Origin: Algoriphagus chordae
Lineage (GTDB): Bacteria > Bacteroidota > Bacteroidia > Cytophagales > Cyclobacteriaceae
Length of the DNA: 48,410 nucleotides
Assembly (NCBI RefSeq): GCF_003254055.1
Contig: NZ_QKZT01000027.1
Span: forward strand, 1-48,410
Direction: 5' to 3'
Shown in pieces: positions 26,449 to 35,569 of the stretch. Made by a program: the position numbers and the translations under genes. The notes under the pieces were generated by a model, which ran no database searches, had not been told where the DNA came from, and was given only the letters and a program-made list of their open reading frames with translations. The first letter of the stretch is position 1; the number at the start of each line of letters is the position of its first letter.

Positions 26449-27588
26449 ATGAAGAGATTATTTTTTTACACAACACTTTTTGTTTCCCTGTATTCCTGCG
26501 ATAATAAAACCTCGTCAGACTCATCCATCTCCAGTTCTAATACGCTAGAAAACTTTTCCTTCTCCGTAGACACCCTTGTAGTCGATGTAGGCGAGGAGAT
26601 TTTTATGCCGGGAGCCTATTCCATTTTTGCATTGAGTGATGATGCAGATCGAGTATTTACCTTTTACGAACCTGAAACGGAAGTTCATGAGATCGATCTC
26701 AAGAATTTAAAACTGCTACAGCGTCACAGATTTGAGAAAGACGGTCCCAACATGATACCTCAATTTACCAGCTACATGCAGCAGGTGAATGACGATGAAT
26801 TGTTCCTGGCAAACTTCTATAAGTCGGGGATTTTCAAAACAAGCGGAGAAAAAACCCAAACTATTCCTCTTCAATCAGAAAAATATACGGGCTTTGATCC
26901 TGACTATTCCTTTACGATGGGTAATTCCATCCGCATCAGCGCAGACAAAAAGGCCGTGCTATTTTTCCCTAACGCGGGAATAGGCGCTCCTGATGGCCTA
27001 GCAGTGCTCAACACGGAAAAAATGAGCGGTAAATTACTGCCTCTCCCAGCACTCGAAATGTCTAATAAGTACCGTGTATCTCTCAAAGACGGCTCAGTGT
27101 CTCTTGGTCAGTTGCAGCAGACGAGTTGGGTCAATGGGCAATTCCTCATCTACAGCGGAGCCACTTCAGATATATATGTATATGAGCATTTGAGCGATTC
27201 TTTGCGCTTGGTGACTTTTCCTCATGAGATCGTACCCAAAGCAAAAACCGGTGAATTCCCAACTGAATTTGACTCCTATGAAAAGATGCGGGAAGTGAGC
27301 AATGAGATCAATAAACAAATCACATTTTCAGAATTCCTGTGGGATGAAAGTCGCCAGATGTATTTCAGAATGGCACAGCAGAACTGGCAATTGAATGAGG
27401 TAGCGATGGCTTACACCGCCGATACCTACCTTTTTGCCTATGACCAAGAGTTTAATCTAATCGGTGAAACGGAGATGGATGGATTAGATTTTATGTTCTC
27501 TGGCGGTTTTATGAGAGAGGGAAAACTCTACATGCGATGGGTAGTCGGTGAAAACCCGGCATTTTTCGTTTACACCTTTGATTTTTAA
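26449..27588 (+). CDS. Array lipoprotein P1 (DUF4221-like beta-propeller)
   Basis: First of 15 tandem paralogs; 379 residues. The signal peptide ends in the lipobox SLYS-C17, so it is an outer-membrane or surface lipoprotein. Family marks are FSVDTLVVDVGEEI (about 42-55), FEKDGPN in place of the usual EGPNGIG, LRLVTFPHEIVPKAKTGEFP, and FSEFLWDESRQMYFRMA. The tail GKLYMRWVVGENPAF is the most divergent of class A, although it still ends TFDF. P2 follows after 6 nt. I assign DUF4221-like from the overall pattern; the function is unknown. Confidence 0.8.
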   Translation: MKRLFFYTTLFVSLYSCDNKTSSDSSISSSNTLENFSFSVDTLVVDVGEEIFMPGAYSIFALSDDADRVFTFYEPETEVHEIDLKNLKLLQRHRFEKDGPNMIPQFTSYMQQVNDDELFLANFYKSGIFKTSGEKTQTIPLQSEKYTGFDPDYSFTMGNSIRISADKKAVLFFPNAGIGAPDGLAVLNTEKMSGKLLPLPALEMSNKYRVSLKDGSVSLGQLQQTSWVNGQFLIYSGATSDIYVYEHLSDSLRLVTFPHEIVPKAKTGEFPTEFDSYEKMREVSNEINKQITFSEFLWDESRQMYFRMAQQNWQLNEVAMAYTADTYLFAYDQEFNLIGETEMDGLDFMFSGGFMREGKLYMRWVVGENPAFFVYTFDF

Positions 27589-27594
27589 TATGCT

Positions 27595-28755
27595 ATGAAA
27601 AGATTGATCCAGATTCTAGCATTAACAATTTTAGCTGCATGTGCTGAAAAGCCAAATTCTGAGGATATCACAAAAGGCAAAGAATCTACCAATGTTCTCG
27701 AGAAGTTGACTTACTCAGTGGATACTGTAGTGGTAGATACTGGTGATGAAATCATTAACCTGAAGCATTTAAACTCAATTTATGTTTCTCTTTCACCAAG
27801 TAAAAACCAGTTTTACTTCTTTGATCGCTCAAGGTTCATCCTTCATGAGATAGACCTGAACACCTTAAAATTGGTCAACAATTATCCATTTGAAGAAGAG
27901 GGACCTGATGGAACAGGAAGGTTCATTTATCATTTTAAAAATCTTCCAAATGGAAATTTTTGGGTTCAGGATTTATTAGGTTCTACTTCGGTTTTTTCCA
28001 AGACCGGAAAGAGAATTCGGAATATTGAGTTTAATAAAGAGGACCTTCTAAAAGACTTCCCTCTCGGTCTAAATCTATTATATGAGCTTCAAGTGGATTT
28101 CGAGCGAAATAAGTTCTATTCATTGCCACTTATGTTTAAAATGGAGAGGAAACATTTTGCTGTGATAGATTCCTCCGGTCATACAGAAAAAATAGTTGAA
28201 CTCCCAGAGTTTGATGTATTAGAAGAATATAAAGTCGAATATAATAGCGGTAGAGACGGAGGTGATGGAAGGGGTGAGCTAGTAAGTCTTGAACAACCAA
28301 ACGACCTGGTTTTAATTTCCTCTACCGTAGGAAATGGTATTTATATCTACAATCCAGAGCTCGACAGCTTATGGTTTCAGGAGTTTCCCCATGAATTAAC
28401 TCCCTTGGAGAAAGACATAACAGTCAAAAATGTAGTGCACAGCCCCAAGGAGCTGGAAGCAGAAAGAGAAAAGTTTCATACCCAAATAGACTATTGGGGT
28501 TTCTTCTGGGATGAAAAGACAGAACTTTACTTTCGGTTTGCCAGCATAGGAATTCCTCGCGCCAACGTTGATTCCCCAAAAAAATATGAATACTTCATGA
28601 TTGTCTATGACAAGGAGCTAACCCTCAAAGGGGAAGCAAAACTAGATAATCTTGAAACTATCCCCAGAGCTGGTTTCTTCAAAGAAGGCAAGCTCTATTC
28701 CTATGTCAATGTAGAAGACGAGCTCGGATTCGCAGTATTCACTTTTGATTTTTAA
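27595..28755 (+). CDS. Array lipoprotein P2 (class A)
   Basis: 386 residues with lipobox LAA-C16. It has YSVDTVVVDTGDEII, FEEEGPDGTGR and the central signature GNGIYIYNPELDSLWFQEFPHELTPLEK, and ends with the standard class A tail (FFKEGKLYSYVNVEDELGFA). By eye its closest relative is P5, three genes away: both share SSTVGNG or SCTVGNG, YNPSLDSL-like and IDYWGFFWDE/ISYWSFIWDE segments. Spacers on both sides are 6 nt. Confidence 0.82.
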   Translation: MKRLIQILALTILAACAEKPNSEDITKGKESTNVLEKLTYSVDTVVVDTGDEIINLKHLNSIYVSLSPSKNQFYFFDRSRFILHEIDLNTLKLVNNYPFEEEGPDGTGRFIYHFKNLPNGNFWVQDLLGSTSVFSKTGKRIRNIEFNKEDLLKDFPLGLNLLYELQVDFERNKFYSLPLMFKMERKHFAVIDSSGHTEKIVELPEFDVLEEYKVEYNSGRDGGDGRGELVSLEQPNDLVLISSTVGNGIYIYNPELDSLWFQEFPHELTPLEKDITVKNVVHSPKELEAEREKFHTQIDYWGFFWDEKTELYFRFASIGIPRANVDSPKKYEYFMIVYDKELTLKGEAKLDNLETIPRAGFFKEGKLYSYVNVEDELGFAVFTFDF

Positions 28756-28761
28756 GAACCT

Positions 28762-29880
28762 ATGAAAAAACTACTTCCACTCTTATTGTTTGCAGTTCTT
28801 GCTTCTTGCGGTGGAAAAGAAGCGGGAACCATTGAAACAGATAATGTTCTGCAGAATCTCACATTTTCTGTGGATACGATGCTAATTGACTCTGGGGAAG
28901 GTCTCTTTAATCTATCGGGAACACTTCACCTGAGCTATCAAAGCCCGAATTTGCTATACCTTTTTGATGAAAAACTAACGAGAATACAAAAGGTAGATCT
29001 TGACAAAAGAGCCCTCGTGTCCACCTTTCATTTTGAAAAAGAAGGACCAAATGGCACAGGAACAAACCTTTCCAATCTACAATCCTTAGCTCAGGATCGT
29101 TTTCTCATCGTCTCCAATGAAGCTCAAGGAATTTATAAAGCAGATGGGACCAAGGAATTGAATCTGGGACTAGCTAACTTTTCTGATCCAGAGAATGATT
29201 CTGAACCAGAGATTCAGTTGCCTTTTGAAATGCAAATTTCTGCCGATGGCAATTTTGCCTATGCTATTGTGGGCGATTTCTTTGAGGGAAATTGGAGTTT
29301 CGTACGAATCAATCTGGAAGGCAAATCTTTAAAAACATGGGATATGCCGGAATTTCTAAATTCAAGAAAATTCACCATTATGCTCAATGGAAGTGATTCT
29401 TTTGACCTTCATGCTGAAGACATCCACCTCAATAAGCTTAACGAAAAAGTAGCCGTCACAGCAGGCAATACGAGCTCGATCTATCTTTATGATCCATCAT
29501 CTGACAGTTTGAGTTTAGTGACTTTTCCACACGAAATCACGGCTACAGAAAAGACCGGCACCTACCCGCTGGAAGTGACCTCCACAAAGGAATATGATAA
29601 TATAATAACGGAGATTAAATCTGAGATAACCTACGGCACATTCATCTGGGATAGCAGTAGAGAAAAATATTTCCGGATTGGATATAAATCTATTAACGAC
29701 TACAAAAAGTATGAAGTCTTCCTATATGCTTACGACAAGAAGTTAAATCTAATCGGAGAACAAAAAGTAGAGGGCTTGAATAAAATCCCTAGTCATTATT
29801 TCTTCAAAGACGGGAAGCTCTACTCCTATGTCAATGTAGAAGACGAGCTCGGTTTCGCAGTATTCACTTTTGATTTTTAA
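28762..29880 (+). CDS. Array lipoprotein P3 (class A)
   Basis: 372 residues with lipobox LAS-C16 followed by GGKE. Marks are FSVDTMLIDSGEGLFNLSG, FEKEGPNGTGT, IYLYDPSSDSLSLVTFPHEITATEKTGTYP and YGTFIWDSSREKYFRIG. It ends in the exact class A tail GKLYSYVNVEDELGFAVFTF. The 6-nt spacers before and after (both GAACCT) are identical, and the flanking 3' and 5' gene ends are near-identical to those of P2/P4. Confidence 0.82.
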   Translation: MKKLLPLLLFAVLASCGGKEAGTIETDNVLQNLTFSVDTMLIDSGEGLFNLSGTLHLSYQSPNLLYLFDEKLTRIQKVDLDKRALVSTFHFEKEGPNGTGTNLSNLQSLAQDRFLIVSNEAQGIYKADGTKELNLGLANFSDPENDSEPEIQLPFEMQISADGNFAYAIVGDFFEGNWSFVRINLEGKSLKTWDMPEFLNSRKFTIMLNGSDSFDLHAEDIHLNKLNEKVAVTAGNTSSIYLYDPSSDSLSLVTFPHEITATEKTGTYPLEVTSTKEYDNIITEIKSEITYGTFIWDSSREKYFRIGYKSINDYKKYEVFLYAYDKKLNLIGEQKVEGLNKIPSHYFFKDGKLYSYVNVEDELGFAVFTFDF

Positions 29881-29886
29881 GAACCT

Positions 29887-31029
29887 ATGAAAAAACTAAG
29901 CCCACTTCTATTACTTGTTGCTCTTTTCGCTTGTGGAAAAACAGGGAATCCCGAAAAAGCTAAATCAGAAAATATTCTGGAGAATCTGACATACACCATA
30001 GACACCGTTATTGTGGATCCTGGAGAGGATATTATCAATTTATCCGCTGGTTTAAGACTTTCATCCATAAATCCAGAGGTTACCAAACTTTACCTCTTTA
30101 ATCGAAATCCGAGCAAACTTCAGGTGATAGATCTGGAGAATATGCAACTTTCGTCCACTTTAACTTTTGATAGGGAAGGGCCAAATGGGATTGGAACCTA
30201 TACTTCTGCAATCAAATCAATATCAGAAGATCGATTCATTTTTGTGGGCGTACCCAAGTTGGGTGTTTATTCAGTCACTGGAACTTTAAGCCCATCTCTG
30301 GATTTTAGTTTTTCAAAATTGGAAATCGAAGAATTACGTCAACCTTTCCTTGCACGTCAGGGGTTTGCCTTTAATGAAGTACGCAAGATTGGTTATTTCC
30401 TCAGCAGTGACATTGAAAACCCCTCCTACAGATTAGCAATTATTGATTTTCAACTCAATAAAGCCAGAATGATTGATTTACCAGAACTTGAGCAGATGGC
30501 TAATTACAGGGTGTTATTTGATGATAATGGTATGCGAAGATTTTATTCAGAGCAGGCTCACATCACAGAATTTAATTCCAAAGTATATATTGGTTCAACA
30601 GTCACTAGCGGACTTTACGAATACGACCCAAAAGCGGATAGCTTAGTATTCATCACCTTTCCGCATCAGCTTACTCCTGTAGGGAAAACGGTGAAAATAC
30701 AAACAGAAGTTTTTAATGAAATGGAAAGGGATGAGCAGTTAAAGCTGTCTCGAGCTGATATCAAGTTCAAAGAAATGATTTGGGACAAGACAAACAATCG
30801 CTATTATCGCTTTGCTTCGCGTCAACCTCCAGAGGAGTTTACTAAGGAAAACCCTAGACATGAAGTGTACTTTTATGCCTTTGATTCGGATTTTAAATTG
30901 ATCGGGGAAACTCAACTCAATGAGTTAACTCATGTTCCGGAATATCCCTTCTTCAAAGACGGAAAGCTCTATTCCTACGTCAATGTAGAAGATGAGCTTG
31001 GCTTCGCAGTTTTCACATTTAACTTTTAA
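29887..31029 (+). CDS. Array lipoprotein P4 (class A)
   Basis: 380 residues with lipobox LFA-C16. It has YTIDTVIVDPGEDIINLSAG, FDREGPNGIGT, GLYEYDPKADSLVFITFPHQLTPVGKT and FKEMIWDKTNNRYYRFA. The tail is class A with final FNF rather than FDF. The middle (residues about 110-230) shows little resemblance to P3 or P5 despite adjacency. The 6-nt spacer to P5 is GCAACG. Confidence 0.82.
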   Translation: MKKLSPLLLLVALFACGKTGNPEKAKSENILENLTYTIDTVIVDPGEDIINLSAGLRLSSINPEVTKLYLFNRNPSKLQVIDLENMQLSSTLTFDREGPNGIGTYTSAIKSISEDRFIFVGVPKLGVYSVTGTLSPSLDFSFSKLEIEELRQPFLARQGFAFNEVRKIGYFLSSDIENPSYRLAIIDFQLNKARMIDLPELEQMANYRVLFDDNGMRRFYSEQAHITEFNSKVYIGSTVTSGLYEYDPKADSLVFITFPHQLTPVGKTVKIQTEVFNEMERDEQLKLSRADIKFKEMIWDKTNNRYYRFASRQPPEEFTKENPRHEVYFYAFDSDFKLIGETQLNELTHVPEYPFFKDGKLYSYVNVEDELGFAVFTFNF

Positions 31030-31035
31030 GCAACG

Positions 31036-32163
31036 ATGAGAAAACTACTTACGATTTCAGCTCTTGCGCTACTTTCAGCTTGTACGGAAAAGCCTAAAGC
31101 AGAGGTAGTTTCTAATATCGAGGAGCCCAAGAATATTCTTGAAAATATGACCTATACGGTCGATACAGTGCTGGTGGATAGTGGAAATGAAATTTTAGAT
31201 TTTTCCTTCGGTTATAATACCTCTTCATCGCCAGACGGCCGCTTTTTCTACTTCTACAAAAACCTAAAAATCCAGAAAATAGATTTGGATCAATTGACCT
31301 TAACAAATTCCTTTTCTCTAGAGAAAGATGGCCCAAACAGTCCCGGTCATACCTTTAGTTTTTATGCACTCTCCGATGGTAGCTTCTTTTTCCCAACCCT
31401 TCATCGTCCTTCTATTATTTCTGACCAAGGCTTGAAAATCAAATCTTGGAACCTTGATAAAGAAGCATTATCTGAAGGCTTCCCCATTGAGCCTTTCTCA
31501 CTTGGAAATAGAGTAATTCTGGACCCCAAGCGTCTGAATTTGTATTCTTTACCGATGAACATTGAAGCAAGAGATTTTTATTTTGCTGTAATAGATTCAT
31601 TAGAAAAGAGGAAAAAGTTGGTAGAGCTTACTGAATTTAAACGGGCCAACAAATACCTGGTTAGAAGCGATTCTGAGCAGAAAGGTGAATTTGTTCACCT
31701 TAAACAATTTAAAGATCTCGTAATTATTTCCTGTACTGTAGGGAATGGCACCTACATCTACAATCCTAGTCTAGACAGTCTTTATTATAGGGAATTTCCA
31801 CATGAGCTTGTTCCCTTAGAAAAAACAGGAGAGGTAAAAAATAAGGTGGGGAGCAGAGCTGAATTTGAGGAAGAATTAAAAAAGCTAAACCACAAAATCA
31901 GCTACTGGAGCTTCATCTGGGATGAACAGTCTCAGCGCTATTTCAGGTTTGCAAGTAGAGCTATTCGGTTTGATGAAGAAGGTTGGGCTAAGGAATATGA
32001 AATATTCTTAATGGCTTATTCCAAAGACTTGGAGCTAATCGGTGAGAGTCGATTGGAAGGATTATCCAAAACCCCTTTTGGCTTTTTCAAAGATGGAAAG
32101 CTCTGGTCCCAAGTAAATGTCGAAGACGAGCTCGGCTTCGCAGAATTCACCTTTAATTTTTAA
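31036..32163 (+). CDS. Array lipoprotein P5 (class A)
   Basis: 375 residues with lipobox LSA-C16. Marks are YTVDTVLVDSGNEILDFSFG, LEKDGPNSPGH, GNGTYIYNPSLDSLYYREFPHELVPLEKTG and YWSFIWDEQSQRYFRFA. The tail has three changes from the class A standard (GKLWSQVNVEDELGFAEF). It is the apparent sister of P2. Start codon is ATG followed by AGA, whereas most class A members begin with repeated Lys codons. Confidence 0.82.
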   Translation: MRKLLTISALALLSACTEKPKAEVVSNIEEPKNILENMTYTVDTVLVDSGNEILDFSFGYNTSSSPDGRFFYFYKNLKIQKIDLDQLTLTNSFSLEKDGPNSPGHTFSFYALSDGSFFFPTLHRPSIISDQGLKIKSWNLDKEALSEGFPIEPFSLGNRVILDPKRLNLYSLPMNIEARDFYFAVIDSLEKRKKLVELTEFKRANKYLVRSDSEQKGEFVHLKQFKDLVIISCTVGNGTYIYNPSLDSLYYREFPHELVPLEKTGEVKNKVGSRAEFEEELKKLNHKISYWSFIWDEQSQRYFRFASRAIRFDEEGWAKEYEIFLMAYSKDLELIGESRLEGLSKTPFGFFKDGKLWSQVNVEDELGFAEFTFNF

Positions 32164-32169
32164 GCAACT

Positions 32170-33309
32170 ATGAAAAAGCTACTACCTATTTTATTGCTAA
32201 TTGCTGCTACTTCCTGTGGAGGTAAAGAATCTAAGTCTTCTGAACAGGAAAATATCCTGGAAAATCTGACATACTCTGTTGATACAATAGTAATGGATCC
32301 TGGGGAGGATCTATTCAATCTATCCATGGGGATCCGAGATCTTGATTTGACTGAAGATAAAAGGCAACTATTTTACTTCGAGAATATGCCCCCAAAACTT
32401 CTCCAAGTAGACCTTGATAATCTTAGTTTACTTAGTAAAACGGAATTTGAGCAAGAAGGACCAGATGCCGTGGGAAGATTTGTAGCTAATATTCAGGTTG
32501 GTCCCAATAATCAAATTTATGCTGTAGGACTATCTGAATTAGGTATCTATAATTTATCAGGAGAGAAAATTCAAAACCTGAAAATACAACCTGAAGGGAT
32601 TGATCCGGAATTGGCAAAAAATTCCAATGCTTTATTTCTTAATTCTATCTATGACTTTGTAAATCAGCAGATTTATACCTGGGTAAATCACGAAACATCA
32701 AGTACAAATTCCCTTTTTCAAATAGATGTAGCTTCTGAATCAGCTGTGCTAATCGAAGCTCCTGAAATGGATATCGTCCAGCAGTATTCCCTGTTAGCTG
32801 AAGACAATGGCAGCTATATGGCATCTCCACAAAATGTCCATTTACTCAAGCATAAGGGGAAGATCCTTATTCACTGTTCTGCGATGGCAAACTTATATGA
32901 ATTTGATCCTAAGGATGGATCCATAAAGTACATCGAAATCAATCATCAGCTTGTTCCCAATAGGCTCACAGGAGAAGTAAATAGAGAGTTGAAGTCCGAA
33001 GCAGATTTCAGGAAAGAGATGAAAAAAATCAATGAACAAATCAATTATTTAAAAATAGAATGGGACCCTAGCCGACAAATGTACTTGAGACTAGCGATGA
33101 AGTCATTTTTAGGAGAAACCCGGTCTGATCCTATTTCCTACGAGTACTACATTTTCGCCTACGATCAAGATTTCAACTTACTTGGTGAATCAAAATTGGA
33201 CTTAGAAGAGAGGCTAGATTATTCATTTTTCTTCAAAGACGGCAAACTCTACTCCTATGTCAATGTCGATGACGAGCTCGGCTTCGCAGTTTTCACCTTT
33301 GATTTTTAA
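32170..33309 (+). CDS. Array lipoprotein P6 (class A)
   Basis: 379 residues with lipobox ATS-C16 and GGKES after it. Marks are YSVDTIVMDPGEDLFNLSMG, FEQEGPDAVGR, NLYEFDPKDGSIKYIEINHQLVPNRLTG and YLKIEWDPSRQMYLRLA. The FPHEL element is changed to INHQL. The tail is class A with Val-Asp-Asp for Val-Glu-Asp. The 6-nt spacer to P7 is CTAACT, identical to that between P8 and P9. Confidence 0.82.
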   Translation: MKKLLPILLLIAATSCGGKESKSSEQENILENLTYSVDTIVMDPGEDLFNLSMGIRDLDLTEDKRQLFYFENMPPKLLQVDLDNLSLLSKTEFEQEGPDAVGRFVANIQVGPNNQIYAVGLSELGIYNLSGEKIQNLKIQPEGIDPELAKNSNALFLNSIYDFVNQQIYTWVNHETSSTNSLFQIDVASESAVLIEAPEMDIVQQYSLLAEDNGSYMASPQNVHLLKHKGKILIHCSAMANLYEFDPKDGSIKYIEINHQLVPNRLTGEVNRELKSEADFRKEMKKINEQINYLKIEWDPSRQMYLRLAMKSFLGETRSDPISYEYYIFAYDQDFNLLGESKLDLEERLDYSFFFKDGKLYSYVNVDDELGFAVFTFDF

Positions 33310-33315
33310 CTAACT

Positions 33316-34464
33316 ATGAAAAAGCTACTACCCTTACTATCCCTCGTCCTTCTCGCAGCTTGTGGCGAAAAAAGCAGTACTGAATCCAGTGAAACTGGAA
33401 ACATCCTCGAAAATCTCACTTACACTGTGGATACCGTAGTGGTGGATCCTGGAAATGAAATCATAGATCTTTCGCATGGTTCAAGGTTTTCTTCCATTTC
33501 GTTAGATGAACAGAAATTCTACCATTATGACTATAGTAAAACTGCCATTAACGAGATTGATCTACAAAAATTAGAATTGACAGATAAGTATCAATTCTCA
33601 AAAGAAGGCCCAAATTCTATCGGTTTCAATCCTCCCACTATCCAACCTTTGAAGGATAACAGATTTCTATTTGTTTCTTCTGGAATCAATGTCGGAATCT
33701 ACAACATGAAAGGAGAAAAGGAGAAAAGTCTAAAATTCAATTTTAAAGAAATAGAAGGTCTTGACATTGATGAAGAAAGCCTGATTACATATAAAGCCCA
33801 TATCTCCCATGATGAAAAGCACCTCTTTGCCTTGACAAATCCTTACAAAACAAGTTCGGATGTAAGACTAATTATTGTAAACCCTGAAACAAAGACCGGG
33901 AAATCAATTTCATTACCCAATATGATTTCAACGCTAAAGTTTAGAGTAAGCCTCAACACAGGGAAGCTATTTATGGGAAGGGGTGAAGGTGTTTCTTTGA
34001 ATATTTTGAACAACAAACTTTTTATTACAAGCAGTGCCAATTCAGACAGCTATGTGTATGATTATCAAACTGACTCTCTTCGATTATTTGAATTTCCTCA
34101 CCAGCTAGTTGCTCCTAGCAAATCAGCAGAAATAAAACAAGAGGTGTCCGATGAAAATGAGTTCAAGGCTGAAACGGCCAAATTCATTTATCAAACAAGC
34201 TTTGATAAATTCTTATGGGATAAGAAGCGACAACAATATTTCCGATTGGGATATAATTTAATACCACAGGAAACGCCTGAATTGGAAAAAGAATCTGACG
34301 TTTTCCTCTTCACCTATGACAAAGACTTAAATCTCCTCGGAGAGAAACAACTAGATCAAATTGATTATAGACTTGAATCCCCATTCTTCAAAGACGGCAA
34401 GCTCTACTCTTATGTCAACGTCGAGGACGAGCTCGGCTTCGCAGTATTCACTTTTGATTTTTAA
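33316..34464 (+). CDS. Array lipoprotein P7 (class A)
   Basis: 382 residues with lipobox LAA-C16. The first 50 or so codons are nearly identical in DNA to those of P9, including MKKLLPLLSLVLLAACGEKS and ENLTYTVDTVVVDPG, after which the two genes part. Other marks are FSKEGPNSIGF, SYVYDYQTDSLRLFEFPHQLVAPSKS and FDKFLWDKKRQQYFRLG. It ends in the standard class A tail. P8 begins 4 nt after its stop codon. Confidence 0.82.
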   Translation: MKKLLPLLSLVLLAACGEKSSTESSETGNILENLTYTVDTVVVDPGNEIIDLSHGSRFSSISLDEQKFYHYDYSKTAINEIDLQKLELTDKYQFSKEGPNSIGFNPPTIQPLKDNRFLFVSSGINVGIYNMKGEKEKSLKFNFKEIEGLDIDEESLITYKAHISHDEKHLFALTNPYKTSSDVRLIIVNPETKTGKSISLPNMISTLKFRVSLNTGKLFMGRGEGVSLNILNNKLFITSSANSDSYVYDYQTDSLRLFEFPHQLVAPSKSAEIKQEVSDENEFKAETAKFIYQTSFDKFLWDKKRQQYFRLGYNLIPQETPELEKESDVFLFTYDKDLNLLGEKQLDQIDYRLESPFFKDGKLYSYVNVEDELGFAVFTFDF

Positions 34465-34468
34465 ACAC

Positions 34469-35563
34469 ATGAAAAAATTAACTATCATCATTTTAGCAAT
34501 AGTCTGTTTATCCTGTAATGGATCTACAGAGGTAGACAATGATAAGAGGGCTGATTTTAGCTTTAAGATAGACACTGTCTTCATTGATGCAGGGGACGAA
34601 CTTATCTTCCACCAAGTAGGATTGAGCCATTCAGATCTTTCTAAGGATCAAAAACGATTATTCAATTTTACTCCCAAAAGTGAGCTGGAAGTAATTGACT
34701 TGGATAGTATGAAATTGCTTGAAAAGATTGCCTTAGATAAAGAAGGACCCCTTGGTACAGGCTGGCCGTACGCCATCCAAGTCGATCAAACTGGAAATTT
34801 AGTTTTTTATGGAGTTGAGGAAGTAAGATTTTTTAGTTCTGACCTAAGCTCCATGAAGCGTTATCAACTTACTACTGATGCTTTATCCGGGCTAGAACTT
34901 GAAAGGTTATCAATGTTTAACCCAAAGATTACTGATGGAGATTTTCTTTTTTCCATTTACCAGGATTATGAGCAAGTTCCCCACGGTCTGGCGATTGTTT
35001 CACTGGAAGATATGAATGTAAAAAAAATTCCGCTAGATCTGGAGGGTAGAATAGCGCCATATACCTATACACTAGGTTCAGACAGAAAAGTATTCGAAAT
35101 GATCAACTTGGCGCTATTTGATAAGACGCTTATCATCTCCACGGCATATGCCAATGAAGCGTTGATACTGGATTTGGCAACTGACTCAGTCACAGTAAAA
35201 ACCTTTCACTCTGAATTGACATCTGACAAAAAGAAGGTTCCGAACAAAACAGCAGCTGGGACAATCAATGAACTTGATGACCTCATGAAAGAAGCGAAGA
35301 AAGATGTAACATTTGGCCAATTCTATTTCGACAAAACTCACAGAATACTTGCTAGATTTTCCCAGGAGATGGATAGGAAGATTGGGGATTCTTTGGTCTT
35401 CAAGAATGTTTTGACAGTCTTTGATGAAAACCTAAATCAGCTAGCAGAAACACTGGTTCCTATCGATCCATTCTCAAAGAAATTCTTCAAAGACGGCAAA
35501 CTCTACTCCTATGTCAATGTGGAGGACGAGCTCGGCTTCGCAGTATTCACTTTTGATTTTTAA
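34469..35563 (+). CDS. Array lipoprotein P8, chimera of class B body and class A tail
   Basis: I start it at the ATG at 34469, which gives a lipoprotein signal (MKKLTIIILAIVCLSC16) and 364 residues; an open extension upstream overlaps P7. The body has class B features: DFSFKIDTVFIDAGDEL, HSDLSKDQKRLFNF, and FSQEMDRKIGDSLVFKNVLTVFDENLNQL, which match P10, P11 and P14. Yet the last 26 residues, from FFKDG at 339, are the class A tail, nearly identical in DNA to P7 and P9. The EGP motif reads DKEGPLGTGW. Confidence 0.82.
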   Translation: MKKLTIIILAIVCLSCNGSTEVDNDKRADFSFKIDTVFIDAGDELIFHQVGLSHSDLSKDQKRLFNFTPKSELEVIDLDSMKLLEKIALDKEGPLGTGWPYAIQVDQTGNLVFYGVEEVRFFSSDLSSMKRYQLTTDALSGLELERLSMFNPKITDGDFLFSIYQDYEQVPHGLAIVSLEDMNVKKIPLDLEGRIAPYTYTLGSDRKVFEMINLALFDKTLIISTAYANEALILDLATDSVTVKTFHSELTSDKKKVPNKTAAGTINELDDLMKEAKKDVTFGQFYFDKTHRILARFSQEMDRKIGDSLVFKNVLTVFDENLNQLAETLVPIDPFSKKFFKDGKLYSYVNVEDELGFAVFTFDF

Positions 35564-35569
35564 CTAACT

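Noticed and set aside
34361..34468. Upstream extension of P8
   Set aside because: It lies inside P7 in another frame; the ATG at 34469 gives a normal lipoprotein signal.
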